From the NCBI GenBank assembly GCA_947086655.1, contig CAMTZM010000010.1, forward strand, positions 1 through 63,720: a stretch of 63,720 nt of DNA, read 5' to 3'. A program made the translations under genes and the position numbers. Positions 26,082-35,191 of this stretch are shown here, piece after piece. Numbering within the stretch: the stretch's first letter is position 1; every line of letters begins with the position of its first letter. The stretch comes from an uncultured Eubacteriaceae bacterium. GTDB lineage: Bacteria > Bacillota > Clostridia > Lachnospirales > CAG-274. The notes under the pieces were generated by a model. The model was not told the DNA's origin, did not search any database, and was given only the letters and a program-made list of their open reading frames with translations.

Positions 26082-27470
26082 ATGAAAAATAATATAAAAA
26101 TCGTATTTTGCCTATATTTAATTTTATTTCTTTCTCTTATAGCATATATAATAAAATTTACAGCATTTGACAGTAAAAAAATAATATCAAATTCATACAA
26201 TCCTCGTGTAAGCATAAATGATGAGAACATAAAAAGAGGAAGTATTTATGACTGCAACAAAGTTGTATTAGCCGAAAGCATATATAATAAAGGATATGAA
26301 AGAAAATACACTTATCCCGAAGCGTTTTCCCATGTTATAGGATATACTGAAGCAGGAAAATCAGGTATAGAGGCAAATTATAACTTTGAACTTGATAATC
26401 TTAATTTTGAAATATGGCAAAGAATTTTAAATATATTTAAAGACGAACCTCTTGTAGGAAACAGCCTTCATCTTACTATTGATTCTAATATCCAAAATTA
26501 TGCATATAAAAAACTCGGAAAATCGAAAGGCGCTATTGTTGTAATGGAACCAAACACTGGAAAAATAATAGCAATGGTTTCATATCCTAACTTTAATCCT
26601 AATGAAATTGGACACAGTTGGAATAATTTAAACAATGATAAAGACAGTCCTTTAATTAACCGTGCTGCACAAGGGCTTTATCCTCCGGGTTCTACATTTA
26701 AAATTATAACATCAGCCTCAATAATAGATAATATAGAGGATTACAAAAATTTTACTTATGAATGTAAAGGAATTGAACAATTCGGAGAAGATAAAGTAAG
26801 ATGTTTTAATCAAAATGCTCATGGTAAAATAGACTTAAAAAATGCACTGAGATTATCGTGTAACACTTTTTTTTCTCATAGTATGGACAAGCTTGGAACA
26901 GAAGCCCTTAATAAAACCGCTTCAGAAGTAATGTTTAATTCTCCTCTTAACTTTCCTCTTGAGTATAATAAAAGTTCTTTTGTACTTAATGATAAATCAA
27001 ATACACAAGAAATTATACTTACAGCAATAGGACAGGGCAAAACTCTTGTAACTCCTCTGCATATGGCAATGATTGTATCTTCAGTAGCAAACGGCGGCTT
27101 AATGATGACGCCTTATATAGTCGACCATATTGAGGGATATAACGGAAAAACTATTAAAAAAAATATACCACATAAACTTACACAGGCATTTTCTCCTGAC
27201 ACTTCATATGAAATAGCTAAGTACATGGAAGATGTAGTTACAAGCGGAACTGCTGTTGATGCTAAAATTAAAAATATTCGCATAGCCGGAAAAACAGGAA
27301 CTGCTGAAAATTCTACCGGTAAAGACCACTCATGGTTTGTATGTTTTGCTCCTGCCGATAATCCTAAAGTTACAGTTGTTGTTATTTTGGAAAATGCCGG
27401 AAAAGGAAGTTATGCTATACCCATAGCAAGAGATATATTAAAAGAAGTATTACTCAACAATGGAGGTTAA
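26082..27470 (+). CDS. class B penicillin-binding protein (transpeptidase)
   Basis: A membrane-anchored transpeptidase that cross-links peptidoglycan, 462 residues from the ATG at 26082. One N-terminal membrane helix is followed by a short dimerisation-like region (SNSYNPRVSIND ... RGSIYD) and the transpeptidase domain with all three motifs: STFK, SCN and KTGTAE. It is smaller than FtsI or PBP2 because the N-terminal module is short, like actinobacterial PbpA and the clostridial PBPs found beside FtsW. A TTG at 26040 would add 14 residues and lies 13 bases after AAGGAG, but those codons are unusually GC-rich and fall in a hairpin, so I prefer the ATG. The start is uncertain; the identity is not. 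Confidence 0.9.
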   Translation: MKNNIKIVFCLYLILFLSLIAYIIKFTAFDSKKIISNSYNPRVSINDENIKRGSIYDCNKVVLAESIYNKGYERKYTYPEAFSHVIGYTEAGKSGIEANYNFELDNLNFEIWQRILNIFKDEPLVGNSLHLTIDSNIQNYAYKKLGKSKGAIVVMEPNTGKIIAMVSYPNFNPNEIGHSWNNLNNDKDSPLINRAAQGLYPPGSTFKIITSASIIDNIEDYKNFTYECKGIEQFGEDKVRCFNQNAHGKIDLKNALRLSCNTFFSHSMDKLGTEALNKTASEVMFNSPLNFPLEYNKSSFVLNDKSNTQEIILTAIGQGKTLVTPLHMAMIVSSVANGGLMMTPYIVDHIEGYNGKTIKKNIPHKLTQAFSPDTSYEIAKYMEDVVTSGTAVDAKIKNIRIAGKTGTAENSTGKDHSWFVCFAPADNPKVTVVVILENAGKGSYAIPIARDILKEVLLNNGG

Positions 27471-27472
27471 TT

Positions 27473-27889
27473 ATGATTTGTAAAAGCAAAATAAATGTCA
27501 GATATGCCGAAACAGATAAAATGGGAATAGTTTATTACGCTAATTACGCTGTATGGTATGAAATAGGAAGAACAAATTTTTTAAAACAAGCCGGAATTTC
27601 TTATTCTAATATGGAGAATATAGGAATAATGGTTCCTGTTGTGGATTTGAATATTCATTATATTTCTCCTGCAAAATACGACGATAATATAATAATTGAA
27701 ACAACTGCCGAAGATTTTTCCCCTGTTAAAATAAAATTTAATTATAAAGTATATAAAGAAGGCATAAACGAAGTTATAAACAAGGGAACGACTACTCATT
27801 GCTGGGTTAATGATAAATTTAAACTTATAAATTTAAAGAGAACTTATCCTGATATATATTTAAAATTAAAAAACTCAATATCACAATAA
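27473..27889 (+). CDS. YbgC/FcbC-type acyl-CoA thioesterase
   Basis: A hot-dog fold thioesterase of 138 residues. The N-terminal signature VRYAETDKMGIVYYANYAVWYEIGR contains the catalytic Asp of the 4-hydroxybenzoyl-CoA thioesterase/YbgC group. It hydrolyses short-chain or aromatic acyl-CoA in the cytoplasm; the true substrate is unknown. It starts 2 bases after the PBP stop behind GGAGG and is therefore in the same operon. Confidence 0.88.
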   Translation: MICKSKINVRYAETDKMGIVYYANYAVWYEIGRTNFLKQAGISYSNMENIGIMVPVVDLNIHYISPAKYDDNIIIETTAEDFSPVKIKFNYKVYKEGINEVINKGTTTHCWVNDKFKLINLKRTYPDIYLKLKNSISQ

Positions 27890-27902
27890 GGAGGTATTAT
27901 AT

Positions 27903-28208
27903 ATGTTTACACGTGAGAACGCTTCTCCTGAAAACAATGTTCTAATAAAAAAACCTAAAATGTATAATGTAATAATGCATAATGATGATTATACAACAAT
28001 GCAGTTTGTAGTTGAAATTTTAATATCGGTATTTCACAAACAAGCCGTAGATGCATCAAATTTAATGATGCAAATACACAAAAGCGGTAAAGCCATAGTA
28101 GGAACATATATTTATGATATGGCAATAACAAAAAAATTAATAGCAGACCAAATGTCTGCGCAAAATCAATATCCATTAAAGATTACAATTGACGAGGCGA
28201 TAGAATGA
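27903..28208 (+). CDS. clpS: ClpS adaptor for ClpA
   Basis: A 101-residue adaptor that delivers N-degron substrates to ClpAP. The conserved core is YNVIMHNDDYTTMQFVVEIL (the DDYT segment lines the N-degron pocket), followed by VFHK and IHKSGKAIVGTYIYDMA, with the usual Gly-Lys-Ala turn. The gene overlaps clpA by ATGA, so translation is coupled. The disordered N-terminal extension of about 20 residues is short. Confidence 0.93.
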   Translation: MFTRENASPENNVLIKKPKMYNVIMHNDDYTTMQFVVEILISVFHKQAVDASNLMMQIHKSGKAIVGTYIYDMAITKKLIADQMSAQNQYPLKITIDEAIE

Positions 28209-30451
28209 ATTTAGATAATATTTCAAATCAAATATATATAGTGGCTTTTAATGAAGCTAAACTTCAAGGTCATGAATTTGTTACCCCTGAGCATATTTTA
28301 TATTCTGCATTACTTTTTGACTGCGGAAAAGATATATTAGAAAACAGCGGAGCCGACATTAAAAGATTACTTCAAGATTTAAACGAATTTTTTGACAGTT
28401 ACCTTGAAAAAGTAGATAATAGAGACCCAATAGAATCTTTTGAGTTGATAAATTTATTTGAAAACGCATCATCTCATGCCGGAAATTCCGAAAAGAACAA
28501 AATTTCTTTAGGTGATATACTAATATCTTTCTTTGAACTTACAGAATCTTACGGAGCATATATAATGTTAAAAAACGGTATTAAAAAATTATCACTTTTA
28601 AAATATATTTCACATGGAATAACCGACAAAGATAATAATATACAAGTAAAATCTGATGATATTAAAAGCGAAAAAACAGAAAAAGAAACAGAATTTTTAA
28701 ATAAATATACTACCGAAATGACTTCGCTTGCACTTGAAAAGAAATTAGACCCCTTTATCGGTCGTGAAGATGTTATAAATAGAACAATACAAATTTTATC
28801 AAGAAGGATTAAAAACAATCCTGTACATGTAGGCGACCCTGGCATAGGCAAAACAGCTATTACAGAAGGATTAGCACAAAAAATAGCTGATAAAAATGTA
28901 CCTGATTCACTTAAAAACTCAAAAATATATTATCTTGATATAGCCTCTGTTTTAGCCGGCACAAAGTACAGAGGAGACTTTGAGGAAAGACTTGTTAAAA
29001 TTTTAGATATTATTATGAAAGATAAAAAACCTATAATATATATTGATGAAATTCATATGATTGTAGGGGCCGGCGCTGTATCAGGAAACGCTGTTGACGC
29101 TGCCGGAATTTTAAAACCATATTTATTAAAAAGTAATTTGAAAATTATAGGCTCAACAACGCATAATGAATATAAAAAATATTTTGAAAAGGACAGGGCG
29201 CTTGCAAGACGATTTCAAAAAATAGAAATATTTGAACCATCAGTTAATGACTGTATAAAAATTTTAGACGGATTAAAACATAAATATGAAAAATATCATA
29301 ATGTAAAATATACAGATGATGCTATAAAATCAGCTTGTACTTTAAGCGATAAATATATAAACGACAAAAGACTTCCAGATAAAGCAATTGATATAATAGA
29401 TGAAGCCGGAGCGTATTGCAGACTAAATGCTAAAAATAAAAAAAATATAATTATAGACGTATCTATTATACAAAAAATAATTTCGCAAACGGCTAAAATT
29501 CCTGTTGAAAAAATATCTGAAAATGAATCCGAGAAATTAAAAAATCTTGAAGACGAATTAAATAAAGTAATATTTGGACAGAAACAAGCTATAAATGCCG
29601 TTGTAAATGCCGTTAAAGCGTCTCGTTCAGGTTTAAATGACAGTGAACGCCCTGTTGCAAATCTTCTTTTTGTAGGGCCTACTGGTGTTGGAAAAACAGA
29701 ACTTGTAAAACAACTCTCAAACAAACTTGATATACCTTTAAAAAGGTTTGATATGAGCGAATATCAGGAAAAACACTCCGTATCAAGACTTATAGGCTCA
29801 CCTCCCGGTTATGTAGGATATGACGAGGGCGGACTTTTAACTGACACAATAAATCAAACTCCTCACTGCGTTCTTTTGCTTGATGAAATAGAAAAAGCTC
29901 ATCCAGATATATTTAATATACTCTTACAGGTTATGGATTACGGAAAATTAACGGATAATACCGGTAGACAGTCTGATTTTAGAAATGTTATAATAATTAT
30001 GACATCAAACGCCGGCGCAAAATTTATAGACAAGCATGTAATTGGCTTTGAGGATAAAACTTTAAATGATGACGCCGTAAATTCGGAAGTAAAAAAAGTA
30101 TTTAGTCCCGAATTTAGAAACAGACTTGATGATATAGTATTATTCAACAATATAAGTATGGAAAACGCAATTTTAATAGCCAAAAAATCAATTGAGTTGT
30201 TGTCTGAACGTTTGAAGCCAAAAAATATAAAGCTAAAGGTTTCAGAAAACGCAGTTAAGCATATAGCAGAAAAAGGATATTCAAAAACTTACGGCGCAAG
30301 AAAAATAAACAGAGTAACAGAAGATGAAATAAAAAAACCTTTAATTGACCAAGTTTTATTTGGTAAACTTTCAAAAGGCGGAACTGTATATATTGATGCT
30401 GAAAATAACATGCTTAGTTTAAAATACCGAAAATTGCCATTAAAAAAATAA
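28205..30451 (+). CDS. clpA: ClpA-type AAA+ unfoldase
   Basis: The double-ring ATPase that unfolds substrates for ClpP, 748 residues. The N-domain (about 1-145) is followed by AAA1 with Walker A GDPGIGKT and Walker B IIYIDEIHMI, then AAA2 with Walker A GPTGVGKT and Walker B VLLLDEIEKA. There is no UVR motif or large middle coiled coil, so it is ClpA rather than ClpC or ClpB, in keeping with the adjoining clpS. A ClpP-binding loop of the IGF kind is visible as VIGFED near residue 612. ClpS-ClpA pairs are less common in low-GC Firmicutes than ClpC-McsB. Confidence 0.93.
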   Translation: MNLDNISNQIYIVAFNEAKLQGHEFVTPEHILYSALLFDCGKDILENSGADIKRLLQDLNEFFDSYLEKVDNRDPIESFELINLFENASSHAGNSEKNKISLGDILISFFELTESYGAYIMLKNGIKKLSLLKYISHGITDKDNNIQVKSDDIKSEKTEKETEFLNKYTTEMTSLALEKKLDPFIGREDVINRTIQILSRRIKNNPVHVGDPGIGKTAITEGLAQKIADKNVPDSLKNSKIYYLDIASVLAGTKYRGDFEERLVKILDIIMKDKKPIIYIDEIHMIVGAGAVSGNAVDAAGILKPYLLKSNLKIIGSTTHNEYKKYFEKDRALARRFQKIEIFEPSVNDCIKILDGLKHKYEKYHNVKYTDDAIKSACTLSDKYINDKRLPDKAIDIIDEAGAYCRLNAKNKKNIIIDVSIIQKIISQTAKIPVEKISENESEKLKNLEDELNKVIFGQKQAINAVVNAVKASRSGLNDSERPVANLLFVGPTGVGKTELVKQLSNKLDIPLKRFDMSEYQEKHSVSRLIGSPPGYVGYDEGGLLTDTINQTPHCVLLLDEIEKAHPDIFNILLQVMDYGKLTDNTGRQSDFRNVIIIMTSNAGAKFIDKHVIGFEDKTLNDDAVNSEVKKVFSPEFRNRLDDIVLFNNISMENAILIAKKSIELLSERLKPKNIKLKVSENAVKHIAEKGYSKTYGARKINRVTEDEIKKPLIDQVLFGKLSKGGTVYIDAENNMLSLKYRKLPLKK

Positions 30452-30521
30452 ATGTTTTTACCTTTAAGCTATATTTTTTAAAAAAAATTGTTACTTTATT
30501 GTATACAATTTTAAAATTATA

Positions 30522-30550
30522 TTTACTATTCTAAATAAAATTGTTATAAT
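30522..30550 (+). promoter_or_regulatory. promoter of nifJ
   Basis: TTTACT (30522-30527), 17-base spacer, TATAAT (30545-30550). It would give a 5' leader of about 215 bases. Confidence 0.6.
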
Positions 30551-30593
30551 ATATTTATATGAAATATTTTGTATTTCTTAACAGCGATTTTTT

Positions 30594-30703
30594 ATTAGAC
30601 ATTTTAAATATATAATTTATAATAAATTATATATTTAATATCGTTTTCAAGTTTAATTAAACTTGAAAACTTAACAGCAAAATACATTTAAATACTGTCT
30701 AAT
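30594..30703 (+). promoter_or_regulatory. palindrome-rich 5' leader of nifJ
   Basis: An outer stem, ATTAGACA (30594-30601) with TGTCTAAT (30696-30703), encloses two palindromes: AT-only arms TATATAATTTA/TAAATTATATA (about 30610-30634) and a perfect 28-base self-complementary sequence (30643-30670). CTTAACAGC occurs at about 30578 and again at about 30669 as a direct repeat. It could be an operator, an RNA stabilising structure or a regulatory leader. No known riboswitch motif was recognised. The rest of the 30452-30772 gap is AT-rich, with no clear clpA terminator. Confidence 0.5.
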
Positions 30704-30772
30704 ACGTATGTTAAGACACAATATATTTACATAAATATATAAATTAGAATTTTTTAAGGGGGAATTTTAAAA

Positions 30773-33700
30773 ATGTCTAAGGTTATGAAAACCATGGATG
30801 GTAATCAGGCTGCTGCTGAAATATCATACGCTTTTACAGAAGTTGCCGGTATTTACCCTATAACTCCATCCTCACCAATGGCAGAACATGTTGATGAATG
30901 GGCTGCAAGAGGAAAGAAAAATTTATTCGGACAAACTGTTAGAGTTGTTGAAATGCAGTCTGAGGCCGGTGCTGCTGGTACTGTACATGGTTCACTTGCA
31001 GCCGGTGCTTTGACTACGACATATACAGCTTCTCAAGGCTTGCTTCTTATGATTCCAAATATGTATAAAATAGCTGGAGAACTTCTTCCCTGCGTTCTTC
31101 ACGTAAGTGCTCGTTGTGTTGCGAGTCATGCTCTTAATATTTTCGGAGACCATTCAGACGTAATGGCATGCCGTCAAACAGGCTTTGCAATGCTTGCTTC
31201 ATCAAGTGTACAGGAAGTTATGGATTTAGGCGCTGTTGCTCATTTATCAACAATTAAATCAAGAGTTCCTTTCCTTCATTTCTTTGACGGTTTCCGTACC
31301 TCACATGAGATACAAAAAATCGAATTGCTTGATTATGAAGATTTAAAGAAACTTGTTGATTGGGATAAAGTTAAAGAATTTAAACAAAAAGCTCTTAATC
31401 CTGAACACCCTGTTACAAGAGGTACAGCACAAAATCCTGATATTTTCTTCCAGGCACGTGAGGCTTGTAATCCATTTTATGATGATGTTCCGGCTGCTGT
31501 TGAAGAATATATGGGAGAAATAAACAAACTTACAGGAAGAGACTATAAATTGTTTAACTACTACGGTGCTCCTGACGCTGAAAGAGTAATTGTAGCAATG
31601 GGTTCAGTATGTGATGCTGTTGCTGAAACAATTGATTACTTAGTTGCTAAAGGTGAAAAAGTTGGACTTGTAAATGTACATCTTTTCAGACCTTTTGTAC
31701 AAGACAAATTCCTTGAAGCTATTCCTTCAACTGCTAAAAAAATAGCTGTTCTTGACAGAACAAAAGAACCAGGTTCTTTGGGCGAACCATTATATCAAGA
31801 CGTTTGTACAGCATTCTACAACAAAGGCGATATGCGTACAATCGTAGGCGGACGTTACGGACTTGGTTCAAAAGACACTACTCCGGCTCACATTATAGCT
31901 GTATACGAAAACCTTAATCAGCCTGAGCCTAAAAATGGATTTACAATTGGTATAATAGATGATGTTACAAATCACTCTTTGCCTACCGGAGAAGAAGTTG
32001 ACGTTACACCTGAAGGAACAACAAGCTGTAAATTCTGGGGTCTTGGCTCAGATGGTACAGTAGGTGCAAACAAAAACTCAATCAAGATTATAGGTGACCA
32101 TACAGACATGTATGCACAGGCTTATTTTGCTTACGATTCAAAGAAATCAGGCGGTATTACAGCGTCTCATCTTCGTTTCGGAAAGAAACCTATTAAGTCT
32201 CCATATCTTGTTACTACTGCTGACTTTGTAGCATGTCATCAGCAAGCGTATCTTTCAAAATATGACATCGTTTCAGACCTTAAAGACGGCGGAAACTTCC
32301 TTTTGAACTGCCAATGGTCAGAAGCTGAACTTGAACAGCATTTGCCGGCTGAAGTTAAAAAATATATTGCAAAACATAATATCAACTTCTATATAATAAA
32401 TGCTGTTGATATAGCTAAAGAAATTGGTCTCGGCGGACGTTTTAACGCTGTATTGCAGGCTGCTTTCTTTAAAATTGCAAATATTATACCTATTGACGAC
32501 GCTGTTAAGTTCATGAAAGAAGCAATCGTTAAATCTTACGGAAAGAAAGGCGAAAAAGTTGTCAATATGAACTATGAGGCTGTTGACAAAGGTATTGAAA
32601 ATGTTATTAAAGTTAATGTTCCAGCTAACTGGGCAGACGCTGATGAAACATCTTATGCTGCTGCTACTGCTGAAAAACCTGCGTTTATTAAGAATATAGT
32701 TGACCCTATGAATGCACAAAAAGGCGATATGCTTCCTGTTTCAGCATTTAAGGGCATTGAAGATGGTACTTTTGAAAATGGTACTTCTGCTTATGAAAAA
32801 CGTGGTATAGCTATTAATGTTCCTCAGTGGAATTCTGACGGATGTATTCAGTGTAACCAATGTGCTTTTGTTTGTCCTCATGCTGCAATAAGACCTATTC
32901 TTCTTACAGAAGAAGAAGCGTCAAACGCTCCTGCTAATTTTAATACAATTAATGGAATTGGCGAATGTAAAGACTATAAGTTTAGAATACAAGTTGATGT
33001 AATGGATTGTACAGGCTGTGGAAACTGTGCTACAATCTGTCCTGGAAACAACAAGAAAGATGTTCTTAAAATGCAGCCTATGGAAAGTCAGTCTGAACAA
33101 GCAGCTAACTGGGATTATGCTATGAGCGTTTCACCTAAGGCAAATCCGGCTAAAAAGACTACTGTTAAAGGAAGTCAGTTTGAAAAACCATTGCTTGAAT
33201 TCTCAGGCTCATGTGCTGGATGTGCTGAAACAGCTTATGCTAAACTTATTACTCAGCTTTTCGGCGATAGAATGTATATTGCAAATGCTACGGGCTGTTC
33301 ATCAATTTGGGGAGGTTCTGCTCCTTCAACACCTTATACAACTAATGAAAAAGGACAAGGACCAGCATGGGCTAACTCATTATTTGAGGATAACGCTGAA
33401 TTTGGTTTAGGTATGTATACAGCCGTTAAACAACAAAGAGAACTTCTTAAAGAAAAAGTTGAGGCTCTTATATCAGAAACTAATAATGCTGATGTTAAAG
33501 CTGCCGGACAAAATTGGATTGATACAATGTTCAAAGGCGAAGAATCTAAAAAGACTTCTGCTGATTTGTTAAAAGCTATTGAAGCATGTGGTTGTGATAA
33601 TGAAAATGCTAAATATGTTCTTGAAAATAAAGACCATTTAGTTAAAAAATCACAATGGATATTCGGTGGCGACGGATGGGCATACGATATAGGCTTTGGC

Positions 33701-34273
33701 GGTGTTGACCATGTTCTTGCTTCCGGAGAAGATGTAAACGTATTTGTATTTGATACAGAAGTTTACTCAAATACAGGCGGACAGGCTTCAAAAGCTACTC
33801 CTGCTGCTGCTGTTGCTAAGTTTGCTGCATCAGGTAAGAAAGTACGCAAAAAAGACCTTGGTATGATTGCTAAGAGTTATGGTTATGTTTATGTTGCTCA
33901 AGTTTGTATGGGCGCTGACAAAAACCAGCTTATGAAAGCTTTAGTTGAAGCTGAAAGCTATCAAGGACCATCATTAATTATTGCTTATTCACCATGTATT
34001 AACCATGGTATTAATATGACAAATTCTCAGCTTGAAGCTAAAAAAGCTGTTGATTGCGGTTACTGGCAGTTATACAGATATAATCCTGAAACTGAAGAGT
34101 TTACTCTTGATTCTAAAGAGCCTACTGGTGACTTTAAAGAATTTATCTCCGGAGAAGTTCGTTACACTTCACTTAAGAGAGGATTCCCTGAAACAGCAGA
34201 GGAATTATTTAATCAGTGTGCTGAAGACGCTAAGAGAAGGCTTGAAGGATATAAAAAGCTTGCTGGCAAATAA
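30773..34273 (+). CDS. nifJ: pyruvate:ferredoxin (flavodoxin) oxidoreductase
   Basis: The single-chain PFOR of anaerobes, 1,166 residues. It converts pyruvate and CoA to acetyl-CoA and CO2 and reduces ferredoxin. Domain order is normal: pyruvate-binding N-terminus (TMDGNQAAAEISYAFTEV ... ITPSSPMAEHVDEWA), domain II, the gamma-like domain, a two-cluster ferredoxin domain (CIQCNQCAFVCP near 685 and CTGCGNCATICP near 743), and the thiamine-diphosphate domain with CAGCAETAY and GDGWAYDIGFGG. AGGGGGG precedes the ATG. Strong codon bias compared with neighbours suggests high expression. A hairpin terminator follows. Confidence 0.98.
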   Translation: MSKVMKTMDGNQAAAEISYAFTEVAGIYPITPSSPMAEHVDEWAARGKKNLFGQTVRVVEMQSEAGAAGTVHGSLAAGALTTTYTASQGLLLMIPNMYKIAGELLPCVLHVSARCVASHALNIFGDHSDVMACRQTGFAMLASSSVQEVMDLGAVAHLSTIKSRVPFLHFFDGFRTSHEIQKIELLDYEDLKKLVDWDKVKEFKQKALNPEHPVTRGTAQNPDIFFQAREACNPFYDDVPAAVEEYMGEINKLTGRDYKLFNYYGAPDAERVIVAMGSVCDAVAETIDYLVAKGEKVGLVNVHLFRPFVQDKFLEAIPSTAKKIAVLDRTKEPGSLGEPLYQDVCTAFYNKGDMRTIVGGRYGLGSKDTTPAHIIAVYENLNQPEPKNGFTIGIIDDVTNHSLPTGEEVDVTPEGTTSCKFWGLGSDGTVGANKNSIKIIGDHTDMYAQAYFAYDSKKSGGITASHLRFGKKPIKSPYLVTTADFVACHQQAYLSKYDIVSDLKDGGNFLLNCQWSEAELEQHLPAEVKKYIAKHNINFYIINAVDIAKEIGLGGRFNAVLQAAFFKIANIIPIDDAVKFMKEAIVKSYGKKGEKVVNMNYEAVDKGIENVIKVNVPANWADADETSYAAATAEKPAFIKNIVDPMNAQKGDMLPVSAFKGIEDGTFENGTSAYEKRGIAINVPQWNSDGCIQCNQCAFVCPHAAIRPILLTEEEASNAPANFNTINGIGECKDYKFRIQVDVMDCTGCGNCATICPGNNKKDVLKMQPMESQSEQAANWDYAMSVSPKANPAKKTTVKGSQFEKPLLEFSGSCAGCAETAYAKLITQLFGDRMYIANATGCSSIWGGSAPSTPYTTNEKGQGPAWANSLFEDNAEFGLGMYTAVKQQRELLKEKVEALISETNNADVKAAGQNWIDTMFKGEESKKTSADLLKAIEACGCDNENAKYVLENKDHLVKKSQWIFGGDGWAYDIGFGGVDHVLASGEDVNVFVFDTEVYSNTGGQASKATPAAAVAKFAASGKKVRKKDLGMIAKSYGYVYVAQVCMGADKNQLMKALVEAESYQGPSLIIAYSPCINHGINMTNSQLEAKKAVDCGYWQLYRYNPETEEFTLDSKEPTGDFKEFISGEVRYTSLKRGFPETAEELFNQCAEDAKRRLEGYKKLAGK

Positions 34274-34305
34274 TTTAGTTATTTAATATATAAAATAAGC
34301 AAATA

Positions 34306-34363
34306 AAAAAAGGGCTGCCACAAATCATTAAATTATATATTTGATTTGTGTACAGTCCTTTTT
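34306..34363 (+). terminator. intrinsic terminator of nifJ
   Basis: A two-part stem (AAAAAGGGCTG with CAGTCCTTTTT, and ACAAATCA with TGATTTGT) followed by T residues, about 30 bases after the nifJ stop. Confidence 0.8.
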
Positions 34364-34435
34364 AAATTTTGTAAAAAAGCTATTACTCATTATTTTATTT
34401 TATAAAAATAAAAGGCAAATAAATTATTAAAAAAT

Positions 34436-35191
34436 TTATAAACTCAATTCTTTTTTCAATCCATTTAAAGCCCATATAAAGCTAATACTTCCCATAAGTA
34501 CAAAAATAAGTAAAACGAATACTATATTACTTAATTCAACTGTACCATTCAAAATTAGTTCACGCAATACATTAATCACATGAGTAAATGGATTGATATT
34601 AATTGCGACTTTCAAAACACCGCTAACATTCTCTGTTTTAAACAGAGCTGTACTAAGAAAAAATATTGGCAGTACAATAGCGTTCATAACTGTTTCATAT
34701 ACTGCTTCATTAGGTAAAATCAGACTTATTCTATAAGCAAGTCCAGCCATAAAAAACGCTGTCATAAATACTAAAATAAAGATGAGAAATACCCCCATTA
34801 TACCAGCAGAAAATTTAACAGAAAAAAACAAACTAATAACACACATTATCCCTACTTCAAAAAATGTACATAGTACAGCTTCAAGAAGTTGTCCTAAAAC
34901 AATAGAACTGCGCCTGATTGGAGCTATCAAAATTCGGTAAAAGCTGCCGTCAGACTTCATCATATAATTCATTATTCCGCTGCTGCTGCAAGTGGAAAAA
35001 CTAACTAATATTATTAAACCAGATAATATAAATGCTGTATAGTTTTCTATTCCAGTATTTTTCATTGTCTGCCCTGCAACAGCACTGTAAAGAACAAGCC
35101 ATAATATAGGCTGTAAAATTGTAATCACAATAGTAAAAGCATTGTGAAAACGCCATTTTATATTCTTATTCAAAATTGTAAATACACTCAT
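34436..35191 (-). CDS. ABC-2 type exporter permease
   Basis: A 251-residue membrane protein with six hydrophobic segments and the ABC-2/DrrB layout, including the FSTCSSSGIMNYMMKSDGSFYRILIAPIRRSSIVLGQ region and a late NPFTHVINVLREL motif. It is the permease partner of the upstream ATPase. I start at the second ATG (35191), 7 bases behind AGGAGG, which gives an ATGA overlap with the ATPase stop. Likely exports a drug, antibiotic or lipid-like molecule; the substrate is unknown. Confidence 0.87.
   Translation of the reverse strand: MSVFTILNKNIKWRFHNAFTIVITILQPILWLVLYSAVAGQTMKNTGIENYTAFILSGLIILVSFSTCSSSGIMNYMMKSDGSFYRILIAPIRRSSIVLGQLLEAVLCTFFEVGIMCVISLFFSVKFSAGIMGVFLIFILVFMTAFFMAGLAYRISLILPNEAVYETVMNAIVLPIFFLSTALFKTENVSGVLKVAININPFTHVINVLRELILNGTVELSNIVFVLLIFVLMGSISFIWALNGLKKELSL

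Noticed and set aside
32318..32719. 133-residue antisense open frame inside nifJ
   Set aside because: Shadow of a highly biased coding sequence; nifJ is certain and the antisense frame has no signals.
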